Source of the DNA: Anadara kagoshimensis
Taxonomy: Eukaryota > Mollusca > Bivalvia > Arcoida > Arcidae
Assembly: GCA_021292105.1 (NCBI GenBank)
Contig: CM037865.1
Location: 65,097,630 to 65,161,629, forward strand
Reading direction: 5' to 3'
Length of the DNA stretch: 64,000 nucleotides
The first letter of the stretch is position 1. Each line of letters starts with the position of its first letter. The notes beneath the pieces were generated by a model. It made no database searches and was not told where the DNA came from. It was given only the letters and a program-made list of their open reading frames with translations. A program made the position numbers and the translations under genes. Below, piece after piece: positions 54,568 to 64,000 of this stretch.

Positions 54568-57500
54568 ATGGCGCTTCACGTTCCTAAGGCACCTGGCTTC
54601 GGCCAAATGCTAAAAGATGGTGCTCAGGTAAGTTTGAACAAAGTTTTATGAATGGAATATGAAATATCATTTTGTTCTCAAACAGAAAGATTTATTTCTA
54701 ATTCATTTTCATCGCTGTACATCAGTGTTTTTTTGGTTAGATTTTGGACATCTCTCGAATATAAACAAACATGTGACAACCATGCTTTTCTCTGGAGTCA
54801 GTTCTAGAATATTCCGGAACACGAAATTTTCTTTTTCATTTTGGTACACTTAACTTTAGTTATGATGAAGCAGTTAGAATATAGGAAGCCTTTTCAAACT
54901 GTCTCTTTGTTTGAAATTCAATCTTGGATTATATTTGGGTGTATTTCTAAATTTTATTTATTGGAGAAGAATGAAGAGTTTTCTCCCTTTCAAAGTTATG
55001 ACAAATCCTAACAAGTTGGGACAAAAACTGAATTTATCATTAATAAAGTTATTGTAGAGGAATATTCTTGTGAATCAATAACCAATAGCTACTAGTGAAC
55101 AATTTAGCGATGTAGAAATGAACCTGTTGCTTTCTGTCTAATGCATTCGTTTAAAAAGTGTTGCTATGAGAGTCTGTGTATGTGACAGTGAAATATGCTT
55201 CATTTCCAAAGTATATCACATAACGTTGAATAATGGTTGATATCGCTCATTCGCTTGAGACTAGTTATGTAACAGGAAAGAGAAAAAATGCAGGATTGGA
55301 CTGGGGATTGAGACCCCAGACCTCCAACACAATAGGCAAGTGCTCTACCACTGAGCTACCAAGACTGCTACATTCCTTCCTTCCTTCCTTTTTTCGATTC
55401 AACTCCCTTGGGTATTAGACCTCAGTCGTGATAAGGCCAGATGTGGGACGGTCAAAAGTAGTGCATAAAACAAACCCAGATGCCTTTCCTTAGACTGTGC
55501 TTATTTTAATTTGTTTATAGGTAGTACTTTGCAATATTGCCAAGGTGAGAGGTTCTTAGGTTTGCAAAAATTTAAACCTGAATTGATTGACTATAGCACT
55601 ATATTTCCGGCGTAAGGACTTCCACCGCACCATACACTTCCTATGGCAAGACCACATTTTGGGTGTAAACATTGCCATGTGCTTTTAGCATGGTTGGCAC
55701 ATTTCTCAAATTTCTGAAAAAATAAATCAGACAAGACCCTGTTTTTCCTTCACAAAGAAAAAGTGGAATATTTAAGGATTCAGGAAAAATGTGTGCCATT
55801 GTATGTAGTTCGAGGTTTGTTTACCATCTGATTCTATGAATATGGCCTATTTGGGGGTAATATTTTGCAATTTTTTGTGTGGTTGCCATGGAAACAAAAT
55901 GTTTTCCAAAATTGTGAAAATTTGCATTTGGGTCATAAATGCAGTAAAGAAAGATTGTTTTAATTCTCTTGAATTGAAAAAGTATCAACATTCATGTTGT
56001 TTCAGCAAAATTATTGAAATATGGGTGCATAACACTAAGTGTGTTAAGGCCAAAATTGGGAAATTTTGAGTGTCAAGTTACAACTGAGGTCTGTAACCAT
56101 AAGAAAGAATACAAAACCATGAAAAGTCATAAAATTCATGAAGAAAATCTTGTTTATACTTGTTTTATACTGTTGAATATCAGTCACTTTGGAAAAATGT
56201 GGAATGAACTCATTTGCAATGGTTTTCAGTGTAAAAGGTCAAAGGTCAGTTTAAGTGCAAAAAGGTCAAATTGTCTGATTTATGTATTTAGGAGATACTA
56301 TGAGCTGTTTTGGACAATTTTTACATTATATTAGTTACTTTTCTTGCAAAATCTATTGGAAAACAGTTGTTTTATATGCGTAAACATTGAAATCACCATG
56401 GAAACTGAGTCAACAAGAATAAATGTACCAATTGTTCAATCTGAATGGATTTCAATTTGTCCTATATTTGGCAGTGTGTGCTATCCTAAAAGCTTAAACA
56501 TGGCAAAACAGTCTGCATATTGCAGCAATTCATTTTTTGCAACCAATATTCATCAACTTTAACTATATGAATCTGCATAAAATTCAAATTTTAGTGTACC
56601 CTAAAACCAATGACATCATATTTTGCAATTGTGATGTCATCAAAACATTTGGAGGTGTTTGAATAATGGAATTCAAGAATTATCTCCCTTTATCTCTATT
56701 ATGCAGTATGAAATTTCTTGATATTTAACTGGAAACAAGTGAATTTCAATAGATATTGATACAAAAATTCAAAATTTCATGGACTATTCCACAGTTATTG
56801 GCATTATTTGCAAATTTTAATTGATTAAATTCAGCTTGTGCTGTACTTTTACTTGTTTTGATATTCATTCCTTTTGATTTGGCAAAATTGGCAACAATTT
56901 GGCAAAAACTAGAGTTTGAATGTAAAATTTTGATATGCACATTCAGAATAAGACAACTATGAATGTAATTCTCTGTTTATTATTTGGTTTTAAGTCATTT
57001 GGAAAAAGCATTTAAACTCCAATGAGTTTGATTAATTTGGCCAAAATTGCCAAAATCAGTCTACATGATTGTAAAATGACCATATTATGGAATGATACCC
57101 TATCAGTTGAATGAAGCCTATTTTGGCAAAATTTGCAAACACCAGCACCATGTTATATATCATTTAATTCAGAATATTGTCTTCTTTCAGAATATGAACT
57201 AAAATAAGTAAAATTCTGAGTTTTGAAATTTAGCCTGAGCCTTATGGTATTAGACCTCAGTCGTGATAAGGCCAGATGTGGGACGGTCAAAAGTAGTGCA
57301 TAAAACAAACCCAGATGCCTTTCCTTAGACCGTGCTTATTTAAATTTGTTAATAGGTAGTACTTTGCAATATTGCCAAGGTGAGAGGTTCTTAGGTTTGC
57401 AAAAATTTAAACCTGAATTGATTGACTATAGCACTATATTTCCGGCGTAAGGACTTCCACCGCAGCATACACTTCCTATGGCAAGACCACATTTTGGGTG

Positions 57501-60222
57501 TAAACATTGCCATGTGCTTTTAGCATGGTTGGCACATTTCTCAAATTTCTGAAAAAAATGAATCGGACAAGACCCTGTTTTTCCTTCACAAAGAAAAAGT
57601 GGAATATTTAAGGATTCAGGAAAAATGTGTGCCATTGTATGTAGTTCGAGGTTTGTTTACCATCTGATTCTATGAATATGGCCTATTTGGGGGTAATATT
57701 TTGCAATTTTTTGTGTGGTTGCCATGGAAACAAAATGTTTTCCAAAATTGTGAAAATTTGCATTTGGGTCATAAATGCAGTAAAGAAATATTGTTTTAAT
57801 TCTCTTGAATTGAAAAAGTATCGACATTCATGTTGTTTCAGCAAAATTATTGAAATATGGGTGCATAACACTAAGTGTGTTAAGGCCAAAATTGGCAAAT
57901 TTTGAGTGTCAAGTTACAACTGAGGTCTGTAACCTTGAATCAAAACCACCAGGTTCCACCCTGGGACCAACCTGTTGGTCGGCTACTTCCCAGTGTTGGA
58001 TGAGCCCCCAAATGTAACAGCAAAGAGAAAAATGCAGGGTCTGACAGGGGATCGAACCCCAGGACCTCCCGCACTATAAGGGAGTGCTCTACCACTGAGC
58101 TATCCAGACTGCTACTTTGTAAAGACAATCTGTATGCACATCTGCAATTCATAACAAAAAACAAATATATTAATCCATGTCCAAATCACAATCCAGGAGC
58201 ATAGTAAACACTTTGAAACAGACAAATTAGGTTAAACACACATGAACTTCCACGAGGGAAATGAGTACAGGTGCTCCAAAAAGGTAAGCACCTCCTGTTT
58301 AGCTAGCTACACCTGCCAAGTGTGTTAACAAAATTGAGTAAAAGGAACATGGAAAGTTCTATGGGACATCAAATATATGTAGGGCAATCCTGGACATAGA
58401 GACATCAAACTTATCAACAATACTGATGACATTCATAAAACTTGTTAAGGGCCCTGATAAGCCTAGGCTTGCAATGTCCCTCTTGACAATTTATTTGTAA
58501 GCAGCTTGCTTCGTTATATAAAGTTCCCATAGTGGGAACAAGCTCTACCATAGCATTTTAATTGGGAAACAAATACACAATAAGCAGGAGAAGCAGGTAT
58601 GTTGCTGTAAAGAAAAGGAAAGTTTACAATAGAAAAATTGGTCTTCACATTTGTTGTACAGTTTTAAATGTAGCCTTTCGTGGGCTTCATAATTGAGACA
58701 TAACATATTTCTGTAGAAAGGGAAATGTTGGTGCTATGGGGACTTCACATGGTGAAAATGGCAATGTTTACACAGAAAGTGATGTCCTAGGTGACGTTTT
58801 ATGTCATATGTGCAACAGGATTCACCATTTGCCTTGTTTTTCAACATGTAAAATCTCAATAGTGCCAACATTTTGTTTGTTTTAATTTCTATGGAAATAA
58901 AGAGTAATTCACTGTCATTTGGCAACATTTTCTTTGTTGCAATACAGTAGAAAGAAAAACACAGATTTATTTCTTGGGTTTTGCATCCCATGACTGGTGT
59001 AATGTAGTTTCTTGAGTATGTTGAGTTGAATAATGGTGTTTAAAGTCCAAGTCAAGAATATTTCATCTTATGAAGGTGCAGAAATTTTGCTTGTGCGTTA
59101 CACTGGTGGCATTATACAGTAGAGTTCTTTATTGTGACAGGCATACCGTGACACAGGACTTCATTTATTTTAAGTTCCAATTCATAAGAACTGACTCATT
59201 TCATCATGCCAATGCTTGGCACTACCCACTTTCATGTCTTGGGTCAGACCTGGCTGAGATAGAACCAGGGCCCCACAAATCGCCAAAATCTGCTAGAATT
59301 GGCAAATAAAACGCCAAATTGAAATTCGGTCATTCGGTTTTTCCCCCATAAACCTTCTAAATTTTGTCTTGTCAATTTAGATTAGTTCACGATCGAGAAA
59401 TCACATGAGACTTTAAGATGAAGCCACGTGTCCCACAGGTGTACAATCAGTGTGATGATTAATTAATCATTGACGGTTTATAATCATCACCAGAGTTAAT
59501 CCTCTAATCACTTAATTATTACAGAGACCACGTGTGTTCAACAAACCGTGTAAACAAAAACCTTATGAGGCCTCAGTTTTATTTATGCCTTGCTTCATGT
59601 TTTAAGGAGATGATTCAAACAGCGAGGTGAAACAAAAGAGCTGAAAAGGATACCAAATTAAGCATTTGAATATTAGTTGGCTGTTATTCGAATCCTTTTT
59701 GAATATTTGGCACAAAAAAGAAAATCTCCATCTGTTTTGGAACAGAGCTACTGCAGGCAAACGATGTGTATTGCACAAGGCAGATGAACAAAATTACCTT
59801 ATTATATATTCCTTATTCATAGGAATGCTGTATGACGATAATAAAATCATGATCTCTTTAATATTCTTCTAAATAAACCCAGATTTTAATGATTAAGACC
59901 ATGTAAGCAGTAAAACATGTGACAGCCATGTTTTTTTTTTTACTTTAACCCGACAAATAGTCGTTACCCAGTCTGCTTTGAATAACATGTATTAAAGGGA
60001 CATAATCATGATAGTGACAGAAAGTAAACAAAGCACATGGCTGTAGTCCTTCCCGACTTTGTGGTGACTGTTTGGATGAATAAAGTTTTTCATGAATAAA
60101 AAGAAGAAAGGAAGCATCTGAAAGTAGATTTTTGCTGTGTAACATTCCAGACGAAATGTAAGCTCCATCAAAAAGCTCTATAAACCAATGAAGAAGGGGA
60201 GGGGGGGTTATGAATGAGGGTG

Positions 60223-60255
<33 letters not shown>

Positions 60256-63200
60256 GCCGAATGACCTTATCGGCGTTTGTGGGGCCCTGTCTGGATAGAA
60301 CCCACAACCTCTCACTTACATGGCCAGCACTCTACCAACTGAGGTAACCATAGTGGTATACCTAGTGTATGTTGTACTATTGGCTCTTGGATCGGGTGTA
60401 GGTTACCTGTCTGCTGTTTACAATATTATTAGATATTATGCATACATAGTTAAGCATGTGTCGTTCTTGTCTCAAGAATGTTCCACTTGGAATGATCCAG
60501 CATGCTGGTGTTGTTGGTAACAGCAGACTGGTAAGCGCTCCTCTGAACCATCTCAAACTTTCTGATCTGTGTCTTACTATGGGATTCTAGTAGACTGATG
60601 GACTGTACTCTTGTGATGTATGGACTAGTATGATACCTTGCATGTTGATGCTTTGACTGTCTCATTGCGAATTTGTAAATTTCTACATAGGAAGCCAAGG
60701 GTGCTGTTGCCTTTCTTCACTATATTATCAATGTGATGGTTACACAGCAGTTTCTGGTGACTCAGAGTCTCTGTACTCTTCATTGGCTAGCTTGATCTTT
60801 TCAAAGAGTAGTCAAATTCTATGGACTGTTTTTCTATGAACATTTCTCTGAATGGAATGACATACCCCATCACTTCCCCAATTCAGCTAGTCTGTGGCAG
60901 TAATAATGTAGGGTTTGCCAGTCTATCTTGCTTTTGATTTCTGTGAGCCCATAAATGTGGGTCAATCATTCAAGCAGGTTTCTAGTGGATTTTCAAGCAT
61001 GTTACAACCACATTATTTTGAGATGCATGGTTGCAAGTGTCATTGTCATCATTTTTTTTACTTGTATTTTAACCAAGATTGGAAATAATATGTTAACCAG
61101 TCTGTCTATAGACTGATGATTATGATGTTTTACCAGATACTGCACTGGTCAATGTAGAACTTGAGTTCTGAATCAGTTGCAGTTGATAATTTTGATATAA
61201 ATGATATAAAATTCAAGAACTCTATTAGACTTTATTAGTGATTACCGGTAGTCATTTTTACACTGTAAACATTGTCTTTGACATCAGTGCTACAAGTGTA
61301 CCTGAAGTAATGATAAAACTAAAGCCAATTAATGTGATGCAAATATATCTCTCACCAAATTTTCTCTGTGAATAACAGATAACAAATGTTGCTTTTAAAA
61401 ATAACTTAAGGTATTTTCTTTTGTGTCCATCATTATATTGTAATTACAAAAAATATATATCATTAAATCAATTCTCTTATTTCTATGACTACATTTCTTC
61501 TGTTTCTGACCTTGACTTATTTTATATTTTAGCACTATTCTGGATTAGATGAAGCTGTGTACAGAAACATTGATGCTTGTAGAGAATTGGCTAAGACAAC
61601 TCGCTCAGCTTTAGGGCCTCATGGTGAGCTGGATTCTTTTTTGCACATGAAGGAAATTGAATAGTTTTCTTATAATTTAAGACTCACTATCACTAGTCTT
61701 GTCTGATATGCATTGTACTTATGATTTGACCACATTCAAAAGGAAATTCAAATGTCTGATAACCAAAATATAAAATCTTTATAATTGTCATGTATGGGCC
61801 AAATTTCACAACATACTCAAAGTAGGCACTGTAAGGGTATAAGTTAGTATCACATTACAAAAAATCTTCAAAACTTCCGCAGTAATGGGTTAAATGGAAA
61901 AATGTTATTATCCCCCACCTTTCAAAGAAAACTTGAGAACTTTCTGGTGGGTCCTAATTCAATGAATTTGCCTCATAGTAGTTTGCAGTGGTAGATAATG
62001 AACAATAGGGAGGGAACTTCAATACAATGTGACTTGCACACACATCTTTTGTTCATAAATTGTAATAAAACCTACCTGTTTCATATATCTTTCATCAAAT
62101 TTAAGGATGTTTTGGACTTATGTCCAGTTATTATAAACTAATCAATTAATACCCGCCAGGTACTATACCCAGCAAAATCATAACAGAAAGTTGTGCGATA
62201 GTTGTCATCAAAACTTCAATCTATCGGTAATTTCTTTTTATTTTTATTTTGCTATTTACAGGTCAGAATAAAATGGTAATTAATCATTTAGAAAAACTGT
62301 TTGTCACCAATGATGCAGCGACCATTCTTAGAGAGCTTGAAGTTCAGCACCCAGCAGCTAAGATGTTGGTGTTAGCTTCACATCAGCAGGAACAAGAAGT
62401 TGGAGATGGAACAAACTTTGTATTAGTTTTTTCAGGAGAACTACTACATAATGCTGAAACACTACTTAAAATGGTTTGTATTTATGTTGTTGTCAAAGAA
62501 ACAATTTTCAGATATTTATGGTTCAATTAAAAATGGTGTGCAAGATAATGTAAGGCCATCGTCAAGACAAATGGTGATGATCAATCTTGAGTGTATGAAG
62601 AAAAAATATATATATACAGTGATTTCAATAAAGTCAGCAAGGTGACAAAAGTTGTCTGCTACTTGTTTGGATTTGGATAAAATTCGTCACCTACCAGTAA
62701 ATTTACATTTTCTGAATATGTTTTGTAATACAAATTACTCCATACTTGCTGCCTATTTAAGGATATTTGTCACCTACATTATGACTGTATATTTCTTTTA
62801 AGTGATATTGGTTGGTTGGTTGGTGTACTTGTTTCTGATCTGTTTTGTACTAGTGCATACTTGTGGTGACTTTGAGAGTGCTAGTATATTCACCTGCAAT
62901 ATCACAGTTGAATATAGCAGACGACTCGGTCCAATATACGAGCTAACCAGTTTAGTAGAATTGAGGCATTTTTGTTACACATTTTTGTATAATTACAGGG
63001 GTTGAAAATTCTTCAAGCCCGACGCCCGGGACTAGAAATTTGGCAAGCAGGACTTGGCAAAAAATCTACTGAAAAGCCCATCGGGCTTAAATACTCAGAA
63101 GACCAATGAATTTTATTTCTGACTGTCTTGAAAAAATCTTTAAAAACCATCTGTAGTCACCTTGCCCTGTTGTTGTTTACATTCATTCTTGATCATTACA

Positions 63201-63856
63201 GTGCTTGTAAGAAATGTTAGTCATTAGGTAGGCAGTTAAAGCGTTCAATTGATAAGGAAAAATCTAGATAGTTATAGCGCTTGTAATTGCTTCAAATATT
63301 CATGTCCGATTACTGTATGTCGCTGTTGAATTTTAATTTCACATCTAACAAGCAGACTACATCGGGCTCCAGTGGTCAGAAAAGAAAGTCACAAGACAAT
63401 AAAGACACCAAATATGATAAGGACAAGCGTGTCCGATTGTTTCAACAGCCATGGACTGACAAATTTCCATGAATCATTTATGATGAGGATAATGCAGACA
63501 TGTAGGCCTATTGTAAATACTGCCGAAAAAACCTCTAACTGCCGATAGAAATGATGCATATTGATTTGTGTCTTTCTTGATTTTGCCGTAAACTCTGGAC
63601 TTGATAAAAAAAATTGGGGGCTTTTGATTTTCTGTATAAAAAAGTCCTGGGCTTTAACTTATCTGAAAAAATTTTCAACCCCTGAATTATTTTTAAGCGT
63701 GATAAAATATTTCAAATTAATTTTCTTTGAAGAAATGTTACATAACTGTGATTGTTATTATACTATCAATTTAATTTTAACTACAGGGTTTGTCAGTAAC
63801 GGAGGTTACAGAAGGTTATGAACTCGCTAGTAAAAAAGCTTTGGAACTTTTACCAG
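54568..63856 (+). CDS. CCT8: CCT8, T-complex protein 1 subunit theta, 5' part (144 aa)
   Basis: Exons 54568-54627, 61533-61623, 62262-62473 and 63787-63856, all GT-AG and in phase. The gene continues beyond the window; its last visible codon is split. It encodes the start of one of the eight subunits of the cytosolic chaperonin TRiC/CCT, which folds actin, tubulin and other proteins using ATP. The start MALHVPKAPGFGQMLKDGAQ is nearly that of vertebrate CCT8. The equatorial ATP-binding segments are visible: LGPHGQNKMVINHLEKLFVT, NDAATILRELEVQHPAAKM and the GDGTNFV loop (GDGTN in place of the GDGTT of most subunits, as in other CCT8). Exon 4 gives GLSVTEVTEGYELASKKALE. Intron 1 is 6.9 kb and full of repeats. 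About a quarter of the usual ~548 aa is present. Confidence 0.96.
55262..55375 (-). repeat. tRNA-like SINE, second family, copy 1
   Basis: The minus strand has an A-box TAGCTCAGTGGTAGAGC and B-box GGGTCTCAATCCCC. Directly followed on + by a CTTCC microsatellite. Closely related to 57938-58130. Confidence 0.7.
55411..56099. mobile_element. ~690-bp DNA element, copy 1
   Basis: Ends GGTATTAGACCTCAGTCGTG and CAACTGAGGTCTGTAACC are imperfect inverted repeats (AGACCTCAGT core). The same element is repeated in the same orientation at 57242-57933 with roughly a dozen differences. A 77-codon open frame is present in both copies but has no recognisable domain. Confidence 0.8.
56100..57241. other. Interval between the two ~690-bp copies
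   Basis: AT-rich sequence with frequent TTTGGCAAAATT(G/T)GC phrases. No exon or long open frame was recognised. It is either ordinary CCT8 intron or the inside of a composite element. Confidence 0.4.
57242..57933. mobile_element. ~690-bp DNA element, copy 2
   Basis: Near-identical (roughly 98% by eye) to 55411-56099, same orientation and same inverted ends GGTATTAGACCTCAGT / ACTGAGGTCTGTAACC. Confidence 0.8.
57938..58130 (-). repeat. tRNA-like SINE, second family, copy 2
   Basis: The minus strand begins with a tRNA-like head: GGATAGCTCAGTGGTAGAGC, anticodon-arm-like CTCCC..GGGAG, and GGGGTTCGATCCCC. The tail runs through TTTCTCTTTGCTGTTAC and CAACACTGGGAAGTAGC to ACCAACAGGTTGGT. The anticodon loop is 9 nt and the acceptor stem mispairs, so this is a SINE head and not a functional tRNA. 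Confidence 0.75.
58227..58310 (+). repeat. ~80-bp interspersed unit, copy 3
   Basis: AGGTTAAACACACATGAACT, TCCACGAGGGAAATGAG and GGTAAGCACCTCCTGTTTAG. See also 14850-14925 and 46836-46912. Confidence 0.6.
59036..60345 (-). repeat. Long-class SINE (minus) split by a DNA transposon
   Basis: The minus-strand tail (TGAAATATTCTTGACTTGG) lies at 59036-59067 and the tRNA-like head (GGTTACCTCAGTTGGTAGAG, GGTTGTGGGTTCTATC) at 60302-60345. The two halves join across the element at 59266-60293 without loss. Confidence 0.75.
59266..60293. mobile_element. hAT-like element nested in a SINE, ~1.03 kb
   Basis: Left end CAGGGCCCCACAAATCGCC; GGCGTTTGTGGGGCCCTG near the right end is its inverted partner. GATAGAAC occurs at 59258-59265 and again at 60294-60301, an 8-bp target duplication of hAT type, with four extra bases (TCTG) after the right inverted repeat. 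It includes a T homopolymer of ~32 (60220-60252). No intact transposase. Confidence 0.75.
60450..60965 (-). pseudogene. Degraded LINE (non-LTR) reverse transcriptase C-terminal relic
   Basis: The minus strand, read across several stops and frame changes, gives ordered pieces typical of the end of non-LTR reverse transcriptases: LAELGK.WGMSFHSEKC (~60840-60890), HIDNIVKKGNSTLGFLCRNL (~60690-60745), QIRKFEMVQRSA (~60540-60575) and SMLDHSKWNILETR (~60460-60505). The order and spacing fit a CR1/L2/jockey-type element. It is in CCT8 intron 1, opposite in sense to the gene, and dead. Confidence 0.75.
62996..63684. mobile_element. hAT-like element with 5-bp target duplication AATTA, 689 bp
   Basis: Ends CAGGGGTTGAAAATTCTTC and AAATTTTCAACCCCTG are inverted repeats (15 bp near-perfect). 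Exact flanking duplication AATTA (62991-62995 and 63685-63689). It lies in CCT8 intron 3, ending ~100 bp before exon 4, and carries a transposase relic. Confidence 0.85.
63351..63545 (+). pseudogene. Decayed N-terminus of a zinc-finger (BED/TTF-like) transposase
   Basis: One frame reads a Lys/Ser-rich leader, then RLFQQPWTDKFP, a stop, IIYDEDNADM, a stop, AYCKYCRKNL, a stop. The FQxxW...YDxxxxxMxCxxCRK pattern is that of the N-terminal zinc finger in hAT-type transposases and their domesticated zinc-finger relatives. Three in-frame stops (TGA, TAG, TAA) show that it is dead. It sits inside the 62996-63684 element, which supports a transposase origin. Confidence 0.6.
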
Positions 63857-64000
63857 GTATGTAATATAAATAACTGAATATCAAAAAGTATGTTAGTGAT
63901 ACACATAATAAGCAATAGGTAATGCATTTTTTACCAGTGGGATATTCAAACCATTTTACAAGAGAGATTACAGTGTCCTTTGGCACATCAGAAGAACTAA

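Larger units (their letters stand above)
54628..61532. other. CCT8 intron 1 (6.9 kb), repeat-rich
   Basis: Donor GTAAGT at 54628 and acceptor ATTTTAG at 61532. It contains two related SINEs, a ~680-bp element present twice, a ~1 kb element nested in a SINE, and a LINE relic, each listed separately. The ORFs of 60-120 codons inside match these repeats and are not exons. Confidence 0.85.

Noticed and set aside
55411-57933. An LTR retrotransposon with ~690-bp LTRs
   Set aside because: The repeats lack TG...CA ends and instead have inverted AGACCTCAGT ends of their own. The 1.14 kb interior shows no gag, protease, reverse transcriptase or primer-binding site.
58030-58125. A tRNA gene on the minus strand (clear A- and B-boxes)
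   Set aside because: The anticodon loop would have 9 bases, the acceptor stem mispairs, and a conserved tail plus a second copy at 55262 show that it is a SINE head.
59945-60307. A 120-codon minus-strand frame with a polylysine run
   Set aside because: The lysines come from a T homopolymer inside a DNA transposon, and the frame crosses the transposon/SINE junction.
60320-60520. A 66-codon plus-strand frame with a hydrophobic stretch resembling a small membrane protein
   Set aside because: It overlaps a SINE head and the LINE relic on the other strand; no splice sites or homologous family were recognised.

Overview
This is a eukaryotic, AT-rich window with intron-rich genes, GT-AG splicing and dense interspersed repeats. 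The six protein genes are all animal genes. An F-spondin gene with a Kunitz domain, tRNA-headed SINEs, many small inverted-repeat DNA transposons and a 1.6 kb repeat with ~145-bp internal tandem units suggest a mollusc, most likely a bivalve. The phylum is inference. No prokaryotic, viral or CRISPR feature was seen.

Layout. (1) 1-4969, + strand: the last four coding exons of a spondin-1 (F-spondin) gene: Kunitz, polybasic linker plus TSP1, a second TSP1, and a short tail. Its 3' UTR and repeat-rich intergenic DNA follow. (2) 11946-21194, - strand: a complete 13-exon homologue of vertebrate MFI/C11orf65 with two IQ motifs (486 aa). (3) 21195-28513: gene-free, dominated by a 1.6 kb repeat whose ~145-bp units carry nuclear-receptor-like half-sites. 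(4) 28514-30630, - strand: a complete TMEM35A/NACHO-like membrane protein (159 aa), head-to-head with (5) a LANCL3-like gene, + strand, ending at 34236, whose first coding exon is uncertain. (6) 40652-54351, - strand: a complete 12-exon macoilin gene (629 aa), head-to-head across 216 bp with (7) CCT8 (chaperonin TRiC theta subunit), + strand, from 54568. The first four CCT8 exons are present and the rest lies beyond the window.

The genes do not form a pathway. Two tight divergent pairs (TMEM35A-like/LANCL3-like and macoilin/CCT8) probably share promoter regions. TMEM35A/NACHO and macoilin are both ER membrane proteins of the nervous system in other animals, but nothing here shows that they are co-regulated.

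The rest is introns and intergenic DNA filled with transposon debris: several CAG...CTG-ended elements, three of them with exact 5-bp target duplications and one carrying a decayed zinc-finger transposase start; a 1.03 kb element nested in a SINE; a ~680-bp element present twice in one CCT8 intron; a degraded LINE reverse-transcriptase relic; TA-flanked MITEs; and micro- and minisatellites. I found no novel multigene system. The most interesting points are the polybasic linker in spondin, the extended two-IQ MFI homologue, the uncertain LANCL3-like start, and the transposon families.
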